Assembly (NCBI GenBank): GCA_009391835.1
Contig: QWJF01000002.1
Location: 1 to 64,000, forward strand
Origin: Chloroflexota bacterium
GTDB lineage: Bacteria > Chloroflexota > Anaerolineae > Anaerolineales > UBA11579
Length of the DNA: 64,000 bases
Direction of reading: 5' to 3'
Shown: positions 28,646-38,066 of the stretch, piece after piece
Position numbering within the stretch: the first letter of the stretch is position 1
Layout of the letters: each line of letters begins with the position of its first letter
The notes under the pieces: model-generated
What the model was told of the DNA's origin: nothing
The model's database searches: none
Seen by the model: only the letters and a program-made list of their open reading frames with translations
Translations under genes and position numbers: made by a program

Positions 28646-29881
28646 ATGAAGAACCTCACACGAAAATCCGAATCGGGACAAGCCATCGTTCTACTGGTGC
28701 TGTTGCTGGTGGGCATGATCGGCATCGTGGGGCTGGCGATTGACGGCGGCAATGTTTTCCAGGAGCGCAGGCGATCTCAAAACGCGGCGGACAATGCGGC
28801 GCTGGCGGGGGCGCTGGCCTTGTGCGAAGGGGACAATCCGCTTACCGCTGCCTTTGCTTCTACATTTAACAATGGCTTTGATAATGACCAGGTTACCAAT
28901 TTCGTAACGGTGAACAACCCGCCGAGCCAGGGACCCAATTCCGGCGATAGTGAATTTGTTGAAGTAAGCATCCGTTCTATCCAAGGAGCCTCTTTTTCAT
29001 CGCTTGTGTTTTCGGGTGTATTGGAGTCAACGTCTCGAGCGGTTGGGCATTGCCAAGCGACGACCGGAAGCGGCATTGGGGATGGAAATGGGCTCATAGC
29101 GCTGGAAGATGATAAAGACAAAGCGATTCGCTCAACCTCATCCGGGTTAATTAAAGTGAATGGAGGCGGGATATTCTCCAATTCGAGCGCCTCCAATGGT
29201 TTATTTGTTTCCGGATCGGGAGATATTGAGGCAGATACTACGATTGAAGTGGTTGGGAATTATGAAAGTTCGGGATCAGGGGCTTTTAATCCGACGCCGA
29301 TCGCCGGCGTGCCTGCAATCACTGATCCATTGGCTGAAGTGCCTGAGCCGACAAAGCCCGGGGGCGCCTGCATTGACTTCAATCATGGCAGCAACTCAAA
29401 TGTCACCATCAATCCTGGGAAGTATTGCAAGATTACGGTTACGAGCAATGGCAATGTAACTATGAATCCGGGTGTTTATTATGTGGAACAGGAAGTGGCT
29501 GTTACCGGAGGAGGGGATCTTAGCGGCAGCGGGGTAATGATCTACATGGAGAGCAAGGAAATCAAACTAACCGGAAACGGCGATCTAAACATTAGTGCGC
29601 CAACCAGCGGCACTTATGCCGGGATGGTGATCTTTATGGGCCGTGCCAACAATACCTCGATTGAATTGACGGGCTATGGCGGGCTGATCAGCACGGGAAC
29701 GATTTACGGGCCAGCTGCGACTTTCAAGATCACGGGGAGCGGGAGTTCGAACTCAATCAATTCCCAGGTGATTGTCAGCGAAGTCGAAAACACAGGCAAC
29801 GGGAGCCTCATCGTGAATTACGATGCAGCGGAAAACTACGGGGGCGGTGCGGGCAGCTCGGTTATCAATTTGGCAGAATAA
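28646..29881 (+). CDS. TadG-like Flp pilus protein (paralogue 2)
   Basis: ESGQAIVLLVLLLVGMIGIVGLAIDGGNVFQERRRSQNAADNAALAGA; collinear with 27172-28392. Confidence 0.8.
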   Translation: MKNLTRKSESGQAIVLLVLLLVGMIGIVGLAIDGGNVFQERRRSQNAADNAALAGALALCEGDNPLTAAFASTFNNGFDNDQVTNFVTVNNPPSQGPNSGDSEFVEVSIRSIQGASFSSLVFSGVLESTSRAVGHCQATTGSGIGDGNGLIALEDDKDKAIRSTSSGLIKVNGGGIFSNSSASNGLFVSGSGDIEADTTIEVVGNYESSGSGAFNPTPIAGVPAITDPLAEVPEPTKPGGACIDFNHGSNSNVTINPGKYCKITVTSNGNVTMNPGVYYVEQEVAVTGGGDLSGSGVMIYMESKEIKLTGNGDLNISAPTSGTYAGMVIFMGRANNTSIELTGYGGLISTGTIYGPAATFKITGSGSSNSINSQVIVSEVENTGNGSLIVNYDAAENYGGGAGSSVINLAE

Positions 29882-30004
29882 GCAACTGGGCATAGATCAG
29901 CCTTAATTCCCATCTCATGGTTGAATTTCCAATTATTCAAAAAAATCCAATCTCGTTAGAAACATAAAAAAACAACAAACTTGCAAGGGTGAACAAATTG
30001 GTAC

Positions 30005-30126
30005 TTGCATTTTTGAAAGTTCATGGTATTATATTGGTCGAAAGCGGTCGAAAAACGATTTGTTGAGAGTAGATTTTAGCCCATATATTGGGGTGAAATC
30101 TACTATTGCCCTAAATATAGGGGCAT
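30005..30126 (+). promoter_or_regulatory. Conserved leader, copy B, with long hairpin
   Basis: TTGCATTTTTGAAAGTTC..TATTATATT..GGTCGAAAAACGATTTG; AGTAGATTTTAGCCC ATATATT GGGGTGAAATCTACT inverted repeat; second hairpin TGCCCTAAATATAGGGGCA. Confidence 0.55.
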
Positions 30127-30165
30127 TTACAGAGGACAAATCGACAGACTGCCGAGAAAAACACA

Positions 30166-30939
30166 ATGTTGATGGCTGAAACAGCAACTTCCACTTCAAA
30201 TTCCGGGCTGCAAGCTCCGGGACTTGATCTTGACGCGGTGCAGCAGCTGAGCGACCAGCGCGTGGTGCTAGTGGTGGAGGACGACCCGGATACGCTCAAT
30301 TTGCTGAAGCTCACGCTGCGGCGGGCGGGCATGAACGTGGTGGGCGCGCTGGATGGCAAGCAGGCCATTCGCAAGTGGGGGGAGACCAACCCGAACATCG
30401 TGCTGCTGGATCTGATGATGCCCGAGATGGATGGCTGGGAAACGCTGGGCCAACTGCGCACGATTACGGACGCACCGATCATTATTCTTTCGGCACTCAG
30501 CCAAAATGAGAACATTGTGCGCGGCCTTGAAGAAGGCGCAGATGATTATGTGACCAAACCCTTCCAAAGCACGGAAGTGGTGGCACGGGTGGAGGCGGCG
30601 CTGCGGCGCTCCGGCCCCAAGGTTGAAGCCACGAAGCTGCTCTTCCCGGACCACGAGCTCTCCATTGATCTGGAAACCCACCAGGTGACGCTGAAAGGCG
30701 AGAGCATCGAATTGACGCCGCGTGAATTTGAAGTGTTGGCGGCGCTGGCCAAGCGGCATCCGAAACCGGTGGCTTACCAGACGATCGCTGCAGAGATTTG
30801 GGGCGATGACAACGACAAAATTCGCGAACGTATTAAATGGATCGTTTACCTGCTGCGCCAGAAGATTGAACAGAATCCCAGTGATCCCAAGCTGATTGTG
30901 AACAAAGTGCGCTACGGATACCAGTTGGCGGCCGAATAA
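30166..30939 (+). CDS. Response regulator with winged-helix output
   Basis: VVLVVEDDPDTLNLLKLTLRRAG receiver; C-terminal wHTH VNKVRYGYQL. Confidence 0.9.
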   Translation: MLMAETATSTSNSGLQAPGLDLDAVQQLSDQRVVLVVEDDPDTLNLLKLTLRRAGMNVVGALDGKQAIRKWGETNPNIVLLDLMMPEMDGWETLGQLRTITDAPIIILSALSQNENIVRGLEEGADDYVTKPFQSTEVVARVEAALRRSGPKVEATKLLFPDHELSIDLETHQVTLKGESIELTPREFEVLAALAKRHPKPVAYQTIAAEIWGDDNDKIRERIKWIVYLLRQKIEQNPSDPKLIVNKVRYGYQLAAE

Positions 30940-30940
30940 G

Positions 30941-31036
30941 ATGTCTGGATTACGCCGCATCTTCTTCGCCCTGATAATTGTGTCCGTGCTTACCACGGGC
31001 GCTTATAGCGTTGCAGAGGCCTGGAACTGCAGCTAA
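30941..31036 (+). other. Signal-peptide-like ORF separated from the downstream ORF by one in-frame TAA
   Basis: MSGLRRIFFALIIVSVLTTGAYSVAEAWNCS*; continues in frame as [20 protein letters not shown] into 31067. Confidence 0.65.
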
Positions 31037-31066
31037 TACAGTTTCCGCGTTCAGCAGGATGGGACG

Positions 31067-33724
31067 GTGCAAGTAGAGAATCGTTCTTCCAATAACGAAC
31101 CGGAACAATTTGGCCGCGTCTATATCAATGGCGACCTGAAGGAAACTTTTTATGTGCCCGCTTTACCGGCTGGCACGAATTGGCAGACTATCGGAACGGT
31201 GAGTGTGCCCAGTTCCGGTTACTGGACTTGGGAAGTTCGGGGCACCAAAGACTGCAGAGACAACGGCAGCCACGACAGCCCGACGCCAACGCCCACCAGC
31301 ACCCCGGTAACGCCGACGCCGACCAACACCCCGGTAACTCCCACTGCGACCAATACTCCGGTTACGCCAAGCGCGACTCACACGCCTGCTTTTACACCGA
31401 CTGCGACAAATTGCCCTGACGGTGACGACGATGACGATGATGATGATGACGATGACGATAACGGTTGCAAACCTACCAAAACGCCCACACCCACAAACAC
31501 GTCCATTCCATCGCTTACACCCACGGTTGTAGATTACAACCCGTCCTGCGCGGATATCGGTGTGGGGTCCCGGGAAACTAAACTCGAACCGGTTAGCAGC
31601 GGGACGTTCAGCTTGGGCGATGGGCAAACCGTTGCGGTGTCCGTATCTGGTTCCTCCTTTAATTGGAATTCAACGACGGCAATTCTGGCGGTGATTGTTA
31701 AGGGGGGGCCGGACGCAAACATTTACAACTACACACCCGGTGGCTCGTTTGGTGATTCCGGGTTGCACGCGCCGATCAACCCGAGCAACGGCAATCCGTA
31801 CGGCTTGAGCCATATTTCATTCTGCTACAACTCGCCCACCTCAACTCCCGTAGCCAGCAACACACCGACGGCCACCCCGACCGCCACGCTGACTGCGACC
31901 CCAACACCCACGGCGACATTTACCCTGACGCCGAGCAATACACCTACAAATACGCCGACACCGTCGAATACACCCACGCCAAGCAACACACCCACGAACA
32001 CGCCGACGCCGTCGAATACGCCAACACCTACGAATACAGCGACGAATACTCCTACACCGACCAACACGCCGACCCCGTCGAATACGCCGACGCCCAGCAA
32101 CACACCGACGAATACGCCAACCTTCACCCCGACGCCGAGCAATACGCCGACGCCAACCAATACTCCGACGCCAAGCAATACGCCGACGCCCAGCAACACA
32201 CCGACGCACACACCGACGAACACAGCCACGCCGTCGAATACTCCAACGCCGACCAATACCGCGACCCCGACGAACACGCCGACCAGTACGGCGACGTTTA
32301 CACCGACACCGAGCAACACGCCGACACCAAGCAACACACCGACACCGACCAACACACCGACGCCGACCATTACGCCTACCAACACTGCGACCTTTACTCC
32401 TACTCCAACAAATACGCCTACAAATACCGCGACTCCGACCAATACGGCCACGCCGAGTAATACGCCAACCCCGACAAATACGGCAACATTTACCCCGACG
32501 CCGACGAATACTCCGACAAACACAGCGACCCCGTCGAATACACCAACGCCAAGCAATACGCCCACGCCGAGCAGCACGCCGACGAATACGGCCACCCCGA
32601 GCAATACGCCAACGCCGTCTAACACACCGACGCCGAGCAATACACCCACGCCAACGAATACGGCTACCAGCACGCCTACAAATACGCCAACGCCGAGCAA
32701 TACACCTACGCCGAGTAACACGCCGACGCCGACCAATACATCGACGCCAACGCCGACGAATACGCCGACCAATACGGCTACCAGCACACCGACGAACACG
32801 CCGACGCCGACCTTTACACCGACACCGAGCAATACGCCGACGTCGACCTTTACACCGACGCCGAGCAATACGCCGACGCCGACGAATACGCCGACACCGA
32901 GCAACACACCTACCAATACACCGACGAACACCGCGACGCCGACCAATACGGCTACGTCGACACCGACCAGTACTCCGACCAGTACTCCGACGAACACGCC
33001 GACTTCAACGAGCACACCGACGCCGAGCAATACGCCGACGCCGAGCACCACGCCGACGCCAACCAATACGGCTACGCCGACGCCAACCAATACGGCTACG
33101 CCGACGCCGACCAGTACCTTCACAGTGACACCGACTCCGTCCAATACGCCCACGCTGACGGTTACCTCCACAGTCACCAACACGCCGACGCCGACGAATA
33201 CCGCGACGCCGACCAATACGCCAACCGCCACACCGACTGTGTTCATCCCGGTGACGGGCAACGTAGGCCTGGTTACGCTCTGCTCCAATCAGACGGGTGT
33301 GCTGCGCTGGCAGGTCAACAACGTGAATGGCTTCGATATCAGCTTCGTCTGGTGGGTGGTGGGTGGTAGCGCTACGGGCGGCCCGATCAGCGTGCCGGCG
33401 GCCAGCATCACAGGCTTCCAGACGCCTGTAGACGGCGCCCTGCCGAACAACGTGGCGATCATGTGGTATGACCCGGGCGACAGCACCTTCAAGACGGTGA
33501 GCGGCAGCAATGCGGGTGTATCCTGCGACGAAGCCGGCCCCACGCCCACGCCGACGGCCACGCCAGTGCCTGGTGTCCTTATCCCGGTAACTGGTATCGA
33601 ACTGCCCGAAATTTTCCGGGAGAGCATGTTCCTGAATATGGGCATCGGTATCTTTGGCTTCGCCCTGATCCTGCTGGGCATTGGCATCCGGCTCGATCGA
33701 GATAAAGATGAGGAAGACGAATAA
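31067..33724 (+). CDS. Thr/Pro-repeat cell-surface protein with IPVTG + TM C-terminal anchor
   Basis: [12 protein letters not shown] repeats; C-terminus [47 protein letters not shown]; annotated start (GTG 31067) lacks a signal peptide. Confidence 0.75.
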   Translation: MQVENRSSNNEPEQFGRVYINGDLKETFYVPALPAGTNWQTIGTVSVPSSGYWTWEVRGTKDCRDNGSHDSPTPTPTSTPVTPTPTNTPVTPTATNTPVTPSATHTPAFTPTATNCPDGDDDDDDDDDDDDNGCKPTKTPTPTNTSIPSLTPTVVDYNPSCADIGVGSRETKLEPVSSGTFSLGDGQTVAVSVSGSSFNWNSTTAILAVIVKGGPDANIYNYTPGGSFGDSGLHAPINPSNGNPYGLSHISFCYNSPTSTPVASNTPTATPTATLTATPTPTATFTLTPSNTPTNTPTPSNTPTPSNTPTNTPTPSNTPTPTNTATNTPTPTNTPTPSNTPTPSNTPTNTPTFTPTPSNTPTPTNTPTPSNTPTPSNTPTHTPTNTATPSNTPTPTNTATPTNTPTSTATFTPTPSNTPTPSNTPTPTNTPTPTITPTNTATFTPTPTNTPTNTATPTNTATPSNTPTPTNTATFTPTPTNTPTNTATPSNTPTPSNTPTPSSTPTNTATPSNTPTPSNTPTPSNTPTPTNTATSTPTNTPTPSNTPTPSNTPTPTNTSTPTPTNTPTNTATSTPTNTPTPTFTPTPSNTPTSTFTPTPSNTPTPTNTPTPSNTPTNTPTNTATPTNTATSTPTSTPTSTPTNTPTSTSTPTPSNTPTPSTTPTPTNTATPTPTNTATPTPTSTFTVTPTPSNTPTLTVTSTVTNTPTPTNTATPTNTPTATPTVFIPVTGNVGLVTLCSNQTGVLRWQVNNVNGFDISFVWWVVGGSATGGPISVPAASITGFQTPVDGALPNNVAIMWYDPGDSTFKTVSGSNAGVSCDEAGPTPTPTATPVPGVLIPVTGIELPEIFRESMFLNMGIGIFGFALILLGIGIRLDRDKDEEDE
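31846..33237 (+). repeat. Imperfect tandem repeat (ACGCCGACNAAYACNCCGACGCCGAGC-type) encoding [12 protein letters not shown]
   Basis: ~1.4 kb low-complexity coding repeat. Confidence 0.9.
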
Positions 33725-33753
33725 GTTTCCAGCCAAATTAATCTAATCATGAT

Positions 33754-33790
33754 AAAACGGGGCATCTTCATTGGAGATGCCCCGTTTTTT
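33754..33790 (+). terminator. Intrinsic terminator
   Basis: AAAACGGGGCATC TTCATTG GAGATGCCCCGTTTTTT. Confidence 0.85.
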
Positions 33791-33831
33791 ATAGGGCAGA
33801 ATACAATTGCCCGATTCTTTGAGGTTTATCT

Positions 33832-34614
33832 ATGAGCAGCAAACGCAAAAAAGCCGATCCCAATCGCCTAGTTATTGGCCTGATTTATGCGGGCTTTCTG
33901 ATTGTGTTCTTCTCGTTGGGAAAAAGCATTGTTGATTTAGCCACGGACTCACCAAGCACCATTGACTTGGCATCTGATGACCAGATCATTGAGGGCTTCC
34001 TGCCTGTTTACATTGTAGAAGATGCGGTGGCCAACCCGGATGTGGTAGCCGTGGGGCTGAGTGACCCGGCGGTGACGGCGCAGGCTTTCCCTACGCAATC
34101 GGCGGATGGGAGCCAGCCGGCCGCGGCGCGGGACCCGGGCAAGGCGCCGGATCGGATCGAGATCCCTTCAATTGCGCTGGAGGCTGTCATCGTTCCGGTT
34201 AATTTCGTGGAGTTCGAGTTTGAAGGTGAAAAGTACCAACAATGGCTGGCGCCCGAGACTCGAGCCGTGGGGTGGCACTCTACTTCGGTTGGATTGGGCG
34301 TGGCAGGCAATACGGTGCTGAATGGCCACCACAATATCAAGGGCCAGGTATTCCGGGACCTGTATCAGGTGCAGGTGGGGCAACAGATCAACCTTTATTC
34401 GGAAGGTGAGTTGTTTAGCTACGTGATCGTTTACACGGATATCCTTCCCGAGCGCAACCAACCCCTTGAAGTGCGCCTGGCAAATGCTGAATGGATTGAG
34501 CCTACTGAGGATGAACGTATTACGTTGATCACGTGCTGGCCTTACGAGAGCAATACGCACCGTGTGGTGGTGGTGGCGGTGCCCTTGCGCAACAGCGGGG
34601 CAGGTTCGGGGTAA
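33832..34614 (+). CDS. Sortase
   Basis: RIEIPSIALEAVIVPV, NTVLNGHHNIKGQVFRDL (His), RITLITCWPYESNTHRVVV (Cys, Arg). Confidence 0.88.
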   Translation: MSSKRKKADPNRLVIGLIYAGFLIVFFSLGKSIVDLATDSPSTIDLASDDQIIEGFLPVYIVEDAVANPDVVAVGLSDPAVTAQAFPTQSADGSQPAAARDPGKAPDRIEIPSIALEAVIVPVNFVEFEFEGEKYQQWLAPETRAVGWHSTSVGLGVAGNTVLNGHHNIKGQVFRDLYQVQVGQQINLYSEGELFSYVIVYTDILPERNQPLEVRLANAEWIEPTEDERITLITCWPYESNTHRVVVVAVPLRNSGAGSG

Positions 34615-34653
34615 TTCGACTTGATCTTGAGGAATGATTGTTAAATTAAACAG

Positions 34654-34682
34654 AAACTCCCCGCCTTCGAGCGGGGAGTTTT
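34654..34682. terminator. Bidirectional terminator between convergent sortase-like genes
   Basis: AAACTCCCCGC CTTCGA GCGGGGAGTTTT. Confidence 0.85.
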
Positions 34683-34733
34683 GATATTGCAGTCCCTGGT
34701 TAGATTGGTCTTCGCTCGCTCAGCTATACCGGT

Positions 34734-35684
34734 TTACAAAGGGACTGCAACGATGAACACACGACCCCAGGTGCTGATGCCTTCGTTGGCAATGCAGGTC
34801 TGGAGAACGAGGGGATTATTGCTGTTGTACATGTTGTGGAAGAGCGTGGTGGCGCTCAGGGTTTCGCCGCTCTCCAGATCCACGAAGGTGGACTGGGTGG
34901 AATTGGGCTGAAGCGCCTGGTAGCGGTGGATGGATGAGATGCGGTAGCTGGCGGTGGAGCCGTCGCCATAGACCAATTTGATGGTCTGGCCATTGCTGAG
35001 GCTGAAAAAGTCGCTACCAGCCAAGTAATTGTGAGCCAGGAGGCCCAGGCTACCATAGTCGGCGGCCATGCCGAATTGAGTAACTTCATTGGCGTTGCCG
35101 GTGATATAGCCGGGATTGCTGCTGGGCTGGCTGCCGACTGCGAAGGCCAGCACGTCGTCTACATAAATTCCGCGCACTTGGTTGGACTTGCCGTTGGTGA
35201 CTGACTGAATGAAGCTTTCGAGCGCATCAATTGTCTGAGCGGCGACTACGGCCTGAACGGGCTCGCTGCCGCTGTTGCTGTCAGCCTGAGCGCTGGTGAG
35301 CTCCTGAGAAGCCTCTGCAGCGACTGCCTGGTCGGGAGAGGCTTCCTTTTCGAAAGAAACTGTAAATGCGCTGCTGAGCGCCTCACCGACGTCCTGGCCG
35401 GCATCAGTTTGGGGAGCCTGGCTGAGGTCGTCCTGAGCGGCTGCGACTACTTCTACGCCTTCTGAAGCGGTTTCGTCGACAGTTACGAGGGTTTCAGTTT
35501 CGAGTTCAGCCTGCTGGCCTGTGGTGGGGGCTACCGGATCAGTGGCAGATACTGTATTATTGATTGGGTTCTGGGCGGGCGCATCGACGGATGCTTCGGC
35601 CAAGACGGGTGTTACTGCAAAAAGCGCGCCCATGATGATTGCGCTTACGGTTGCTAGTAATGTGAGAATGCTGAGCGATTTCAT
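34734..35684 (-). CDS. Secreted protein with sortase-like C-terminal domain
   Basis: Signal peptide; GLLAHNYLAGSDFFSL..., LVLQTCIANEG, WGRVFIVAVPL (His/Cys/Arg in sortase order). Confidence 0.65.
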   Translation of the reverse strand: MKSLSILTLLATVSAIIMGALFAVTPVLAEASVDAPAQNPINNTVSATDPVAPTTGQQAELETETLVTVDETASEGVEVVAAAQDDLSQAPQTDAGQDVGEALSSAFTVSFEKEASPDQAVAAEASQELTSAQADSNSGSEPVQAVVAAQTIDALESFIQSVTNGKSNQVRGIYVDDVLAFAVGSQPSSNPGYITGNANEVTQFGMAADYGSLGLLAHNYLAGSDFFSLSNGQTIKLVYGDGSTASYRISSIHRYQALQPNSTQSTFVDLESGETLSATTLFHNMYNSNNPLVLQTCIANEGISTWGRVFIVAVPL

Positions 35685-35814
35685 GTCAAACCTTGTTTTA
35701 GTTTGAATCTGGTTAGATTGTAGTAAGTTTATGGTAATTTACCTATAGGATAGGGGTACTCTTTGCAGAATTGAAAGGAATCGTCGTCAGTCGGCCTCTA
35801 TAAAGGATCAAAGA

Positions 35815-35839
35815 AAAACTCCGCGAAAGCGGAGTTTTG
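35815..35839 (+). terminator. Terminator-like hairpin
   Basis: AAAACTCCGC GAAA GCGGAGTTTTG. Confidence 0.6.
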
Positions 35840-35906
35840 TTTAGCCTGGGATAGGTCGGGGCTTTTTCTTGTTTATAATGAGGCTATTCACAAGTCAGGA
35901 GCCGTT

Positions 35907-36782
35907 ATGCAGCCTATTGCAACCTTTTCTATCGTCGCCTATGACCCCGGACGCAAGGAATGGGGCGTGGCCGTACAATCCAAGTTTTTGGCGGCAGGCG
36001 CTGTGGTTTCCTGGGCGCGGGCGGGCGCGGGCGCGGTGGCGACTCAGTCGTATGCGAATTTGCGTTACGGGCCGGAGGGCCTGGAGCGGATGGAGGCGGG
36101 GAGCAGTGCCGAAGAGACGATTACCACGCTGACGGAGGCAGACGAGAATAGGGCCCAGCGGCAAGTGGGCATGGTGGATGCACAGGGGCGGGCGGCCTCA
36201 TTCACGGGAGCGGATTGCTACGAGTGGGCGGGGCATCAGGTTGGTGAGAGCTATGCCTGTCAGGGCAACATTTTGATCCCGGGCACCGTGGAGGCAATTG
36301 CAGAACGATTTGAGGCAGTTCGCGACGGCGAAGGGGAACTATCTGATTGGTTGGTGCAAGCCCTGGAAGCGGGGCAGGCTGCCGGAGGGGATAGCCGCGG
36401 TCGCCAATCTGCGGGCGTGCTTGTGGTGCGCAAAGACGGGGGCTATGGGGGCAACAATGATCGTTACCTGGACCTGCGGGTAGACGATCACCCAGAACCG
36501 ATTAGGGAGTTGGGCCGCATCCTGAAAATCCATCATTTGTATTTTGGTGAGGTAGATGAAACGGATGCCGTGCCGCTGGCCGAAGTGGCAGGCGAGCTGC
36601 AGGCGCTCTTAACACGCAGCGGGCACTATAGCGGCGAGCAACATGGGGAATTCGATGAAGTCACGCGCAAGGCGCTGCGCGCTCTGGTGGGCAGTGAAAA
36701 TCTGGAAGAGCGCTGGGACGGCAGCGGCGATCAAATCGATCGCATGGCGCTTGATTATTTACGGGGACGTTTTGCTAACTAG
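35907..36782 (+). CDS. DUF1028 family protein
   Basis: ATFSIVAYDPGRKEWGVAVQSKFLAAGAVVSWARAGAGAVATQSYAN. Confidence 0.85.
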   Translation: MQPIATFSIVAYDPGRKEWGVAVQSKFLAAGAVVSWARAGAGAVATQSYANLRYGPEGLERMEAGSSAEETITTLTEADENRAQRQVGMVDAQGRAASFTGADCYEWAGHQVGESYACQGNILIPGTVEAIAERFEAVRDGEGELSDWLVQALEAGQAAGGDSRGRQSAGVLVVRKDGGYGGNNDRYLDLRVDDHPEPIRELGRILKIHHLYFGEVDETDAVPLAEVAGELQALLTRSGHYSGEQHGEFDEVTRKALRALVGSENLEERWDGSGDQIDRMALDYLRGRFAN

Positions 36783-36802
36783 TTTTAGGAAAGGACGCAA
36801 CG

Positions 36803-37018
36803 ATGACCGACAATAGTGTTTACAAGGTGATTGAATTGGTTGGAACCAGCACAGATTCCTGGGAGAAAGCCGCTGAAACGGCGGTCAACCGGGCGGCAAA
36901 AAGCCTGGATGACCTGCGCATCGCCGAAATCTTGGATCTGGATATGGTGCTGAAGGATGGAAAGGTGCAGGCTTACCGAGCCAAGGTGAAGGTTTCTTTC
37001 AAATACCACGGCGGCTAA
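36803..37018 (+). CDS. Dodecin-family flavoprotein
   Basis: VYKVIELVGTSTDSWEKAAETAVNRAAKSLDDLRIAEI. Confidence 0.92.
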   Translation: MTDNSVYKVIELVGTSTDSWEKAAETAVNRAAKSLDDLRIAEILDLDMVLKDGKVQAYRAKVKVSFKYHGG

Positions 37019-37023
37019 GCCGA

Positions 37024-38034
37024 CTAGATTAACTGTACGGCCCTGGCAAGAGTTTGGGCGCGCGATTCGGCCAGGCCCTGCAAACTATCCAGCACGGAAA
37101 AAGCCCCGCTGCTTTCGGCAGCCAGGGAGGCGGTGGCTGTGGCGCGCAAAGTGGCCTGTAAAAAGTCGCCATTCTCTGAGATTAGACTGGCGAGAAATCC
37201 GCCTGCGAAACTGCTTTGGTTATGTGTGGGATCTTTGGGGCGCGAAGGGTATGGGGGAATCTGGTAGCGGGTTCCGGCCGCGCCATCGAGGAGCAAGAGA
37301 CCGCGACTGCCGCGCTGAATCACCACTGCGCGGCAATTTAGCGACACAATGCGTTCGGCCATTTCCCAAATATCTTCGGTGCGCCCACTAAACAAAATGC
37401 GCAGTTGTTGCTCGTTGGTCAGGAAGACCTCCAAGCCGCTTACCAGGTTGGCGATCTCGTTGCGTAGGCTGGGGTGCATATAGGAAGGCGAGGATTCCAG
37501 GGTTATGGAGTTGATGCCAGCTGCGCGCAACGCGGCCGGCATCAAGGTGTGGCTGAAGAAATCCATTGGGCATAAATGAGCGGCTTGCGTGCCGGAATAG
37601 GCCGCAGGCAAATCCTCAGGTCGCAGCGATAACTCGCTGCGTTTCCTGGCGGAACTGAGCGTTGGCGGGTCGTATTTGTAGGTGAGTAAGGCTTTTGGAA
37701 AGGGCAAACCCAGTTTTGCAAAATAGGGGATTGGGTGATCGTGGAGCGGAGTCTGGGTGTCGTCGTAAGCTGTAAAGCTGCGCAGATCGTGCTCGGCGGA
37801 CAAGATCTTTATCCCCTGGACGTCGAGACCCAACTCTTCAAATTTGGCAAGCCATGTTTCGGGAATATCTTGGCCGACACGGGCAACAAGCCCCACAGAA
37901 CCTGCCCAAAGCCGAAAAGCTGAAGCGGCGTAGAGCAGGTTTCCGCCAGGTTGATCCACGCGGGCCCTGCCATTGGGAGGGATGAGGAACTGGCGTTCGA
38001 GGCGGCCAAGCAGGACGGCGCTGGGGGCGGGCAT
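37024..38034 (-). CDS. PfkB-family carbohydrate kinase
   Basis: DQPGGNLLYAASAFRLW, QSSFAGGFLASLI; start at MPAPSAVLLG, since the longer ORF overlaps the permease. Confidence 0.8.
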   Translation of the reverse strand: MPAPSAVLLGRLERQFLIPPNGRARVDQPGGNLLYAASAFRLWAGSVGLVARVGQDIPETWLAKFEELGLDVQGIKILSAEHDLRSFTAYDDTQTPLHDHPIPYFAKLGLPFPKALLTYKYDPPTLSSARKRSELSLRPEDLPAAYSGTQAAHLCPMDFFSHTLMPAALRAAGINSITLESSPSYMHPSLRNEIANLVSGLEVFLTNEQQLRILFSGRTEDIWEMAERIVSLNCRAVVIQRGSRGLLLLDGAAGTRYQIPPYPSRPKDPTHNQSSFAGGFLASLISENGDFLQATLRATATASLAAESSGAFSVLDSLQGLAESRAQTLARAVQLI

Positions 38035-38066
38035 ATTTTGATTATAGCCAAGCCCCTGGCGATCGC

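Noticed and set aside
31846-33237. CRISPR-like repetitive array
   Set aside because: Repeats are short, imperfect, without unique spacers of constant length, and in frame with a Thr/Pro protein.
31825-33288. 487-aa minus-strand ORF ([11 protein letters not shown] repeats)
   Set aside because: Mirror translation of the ACGCCGACN repeat that encodes the Thr/Pro protein; no independent gene signal.
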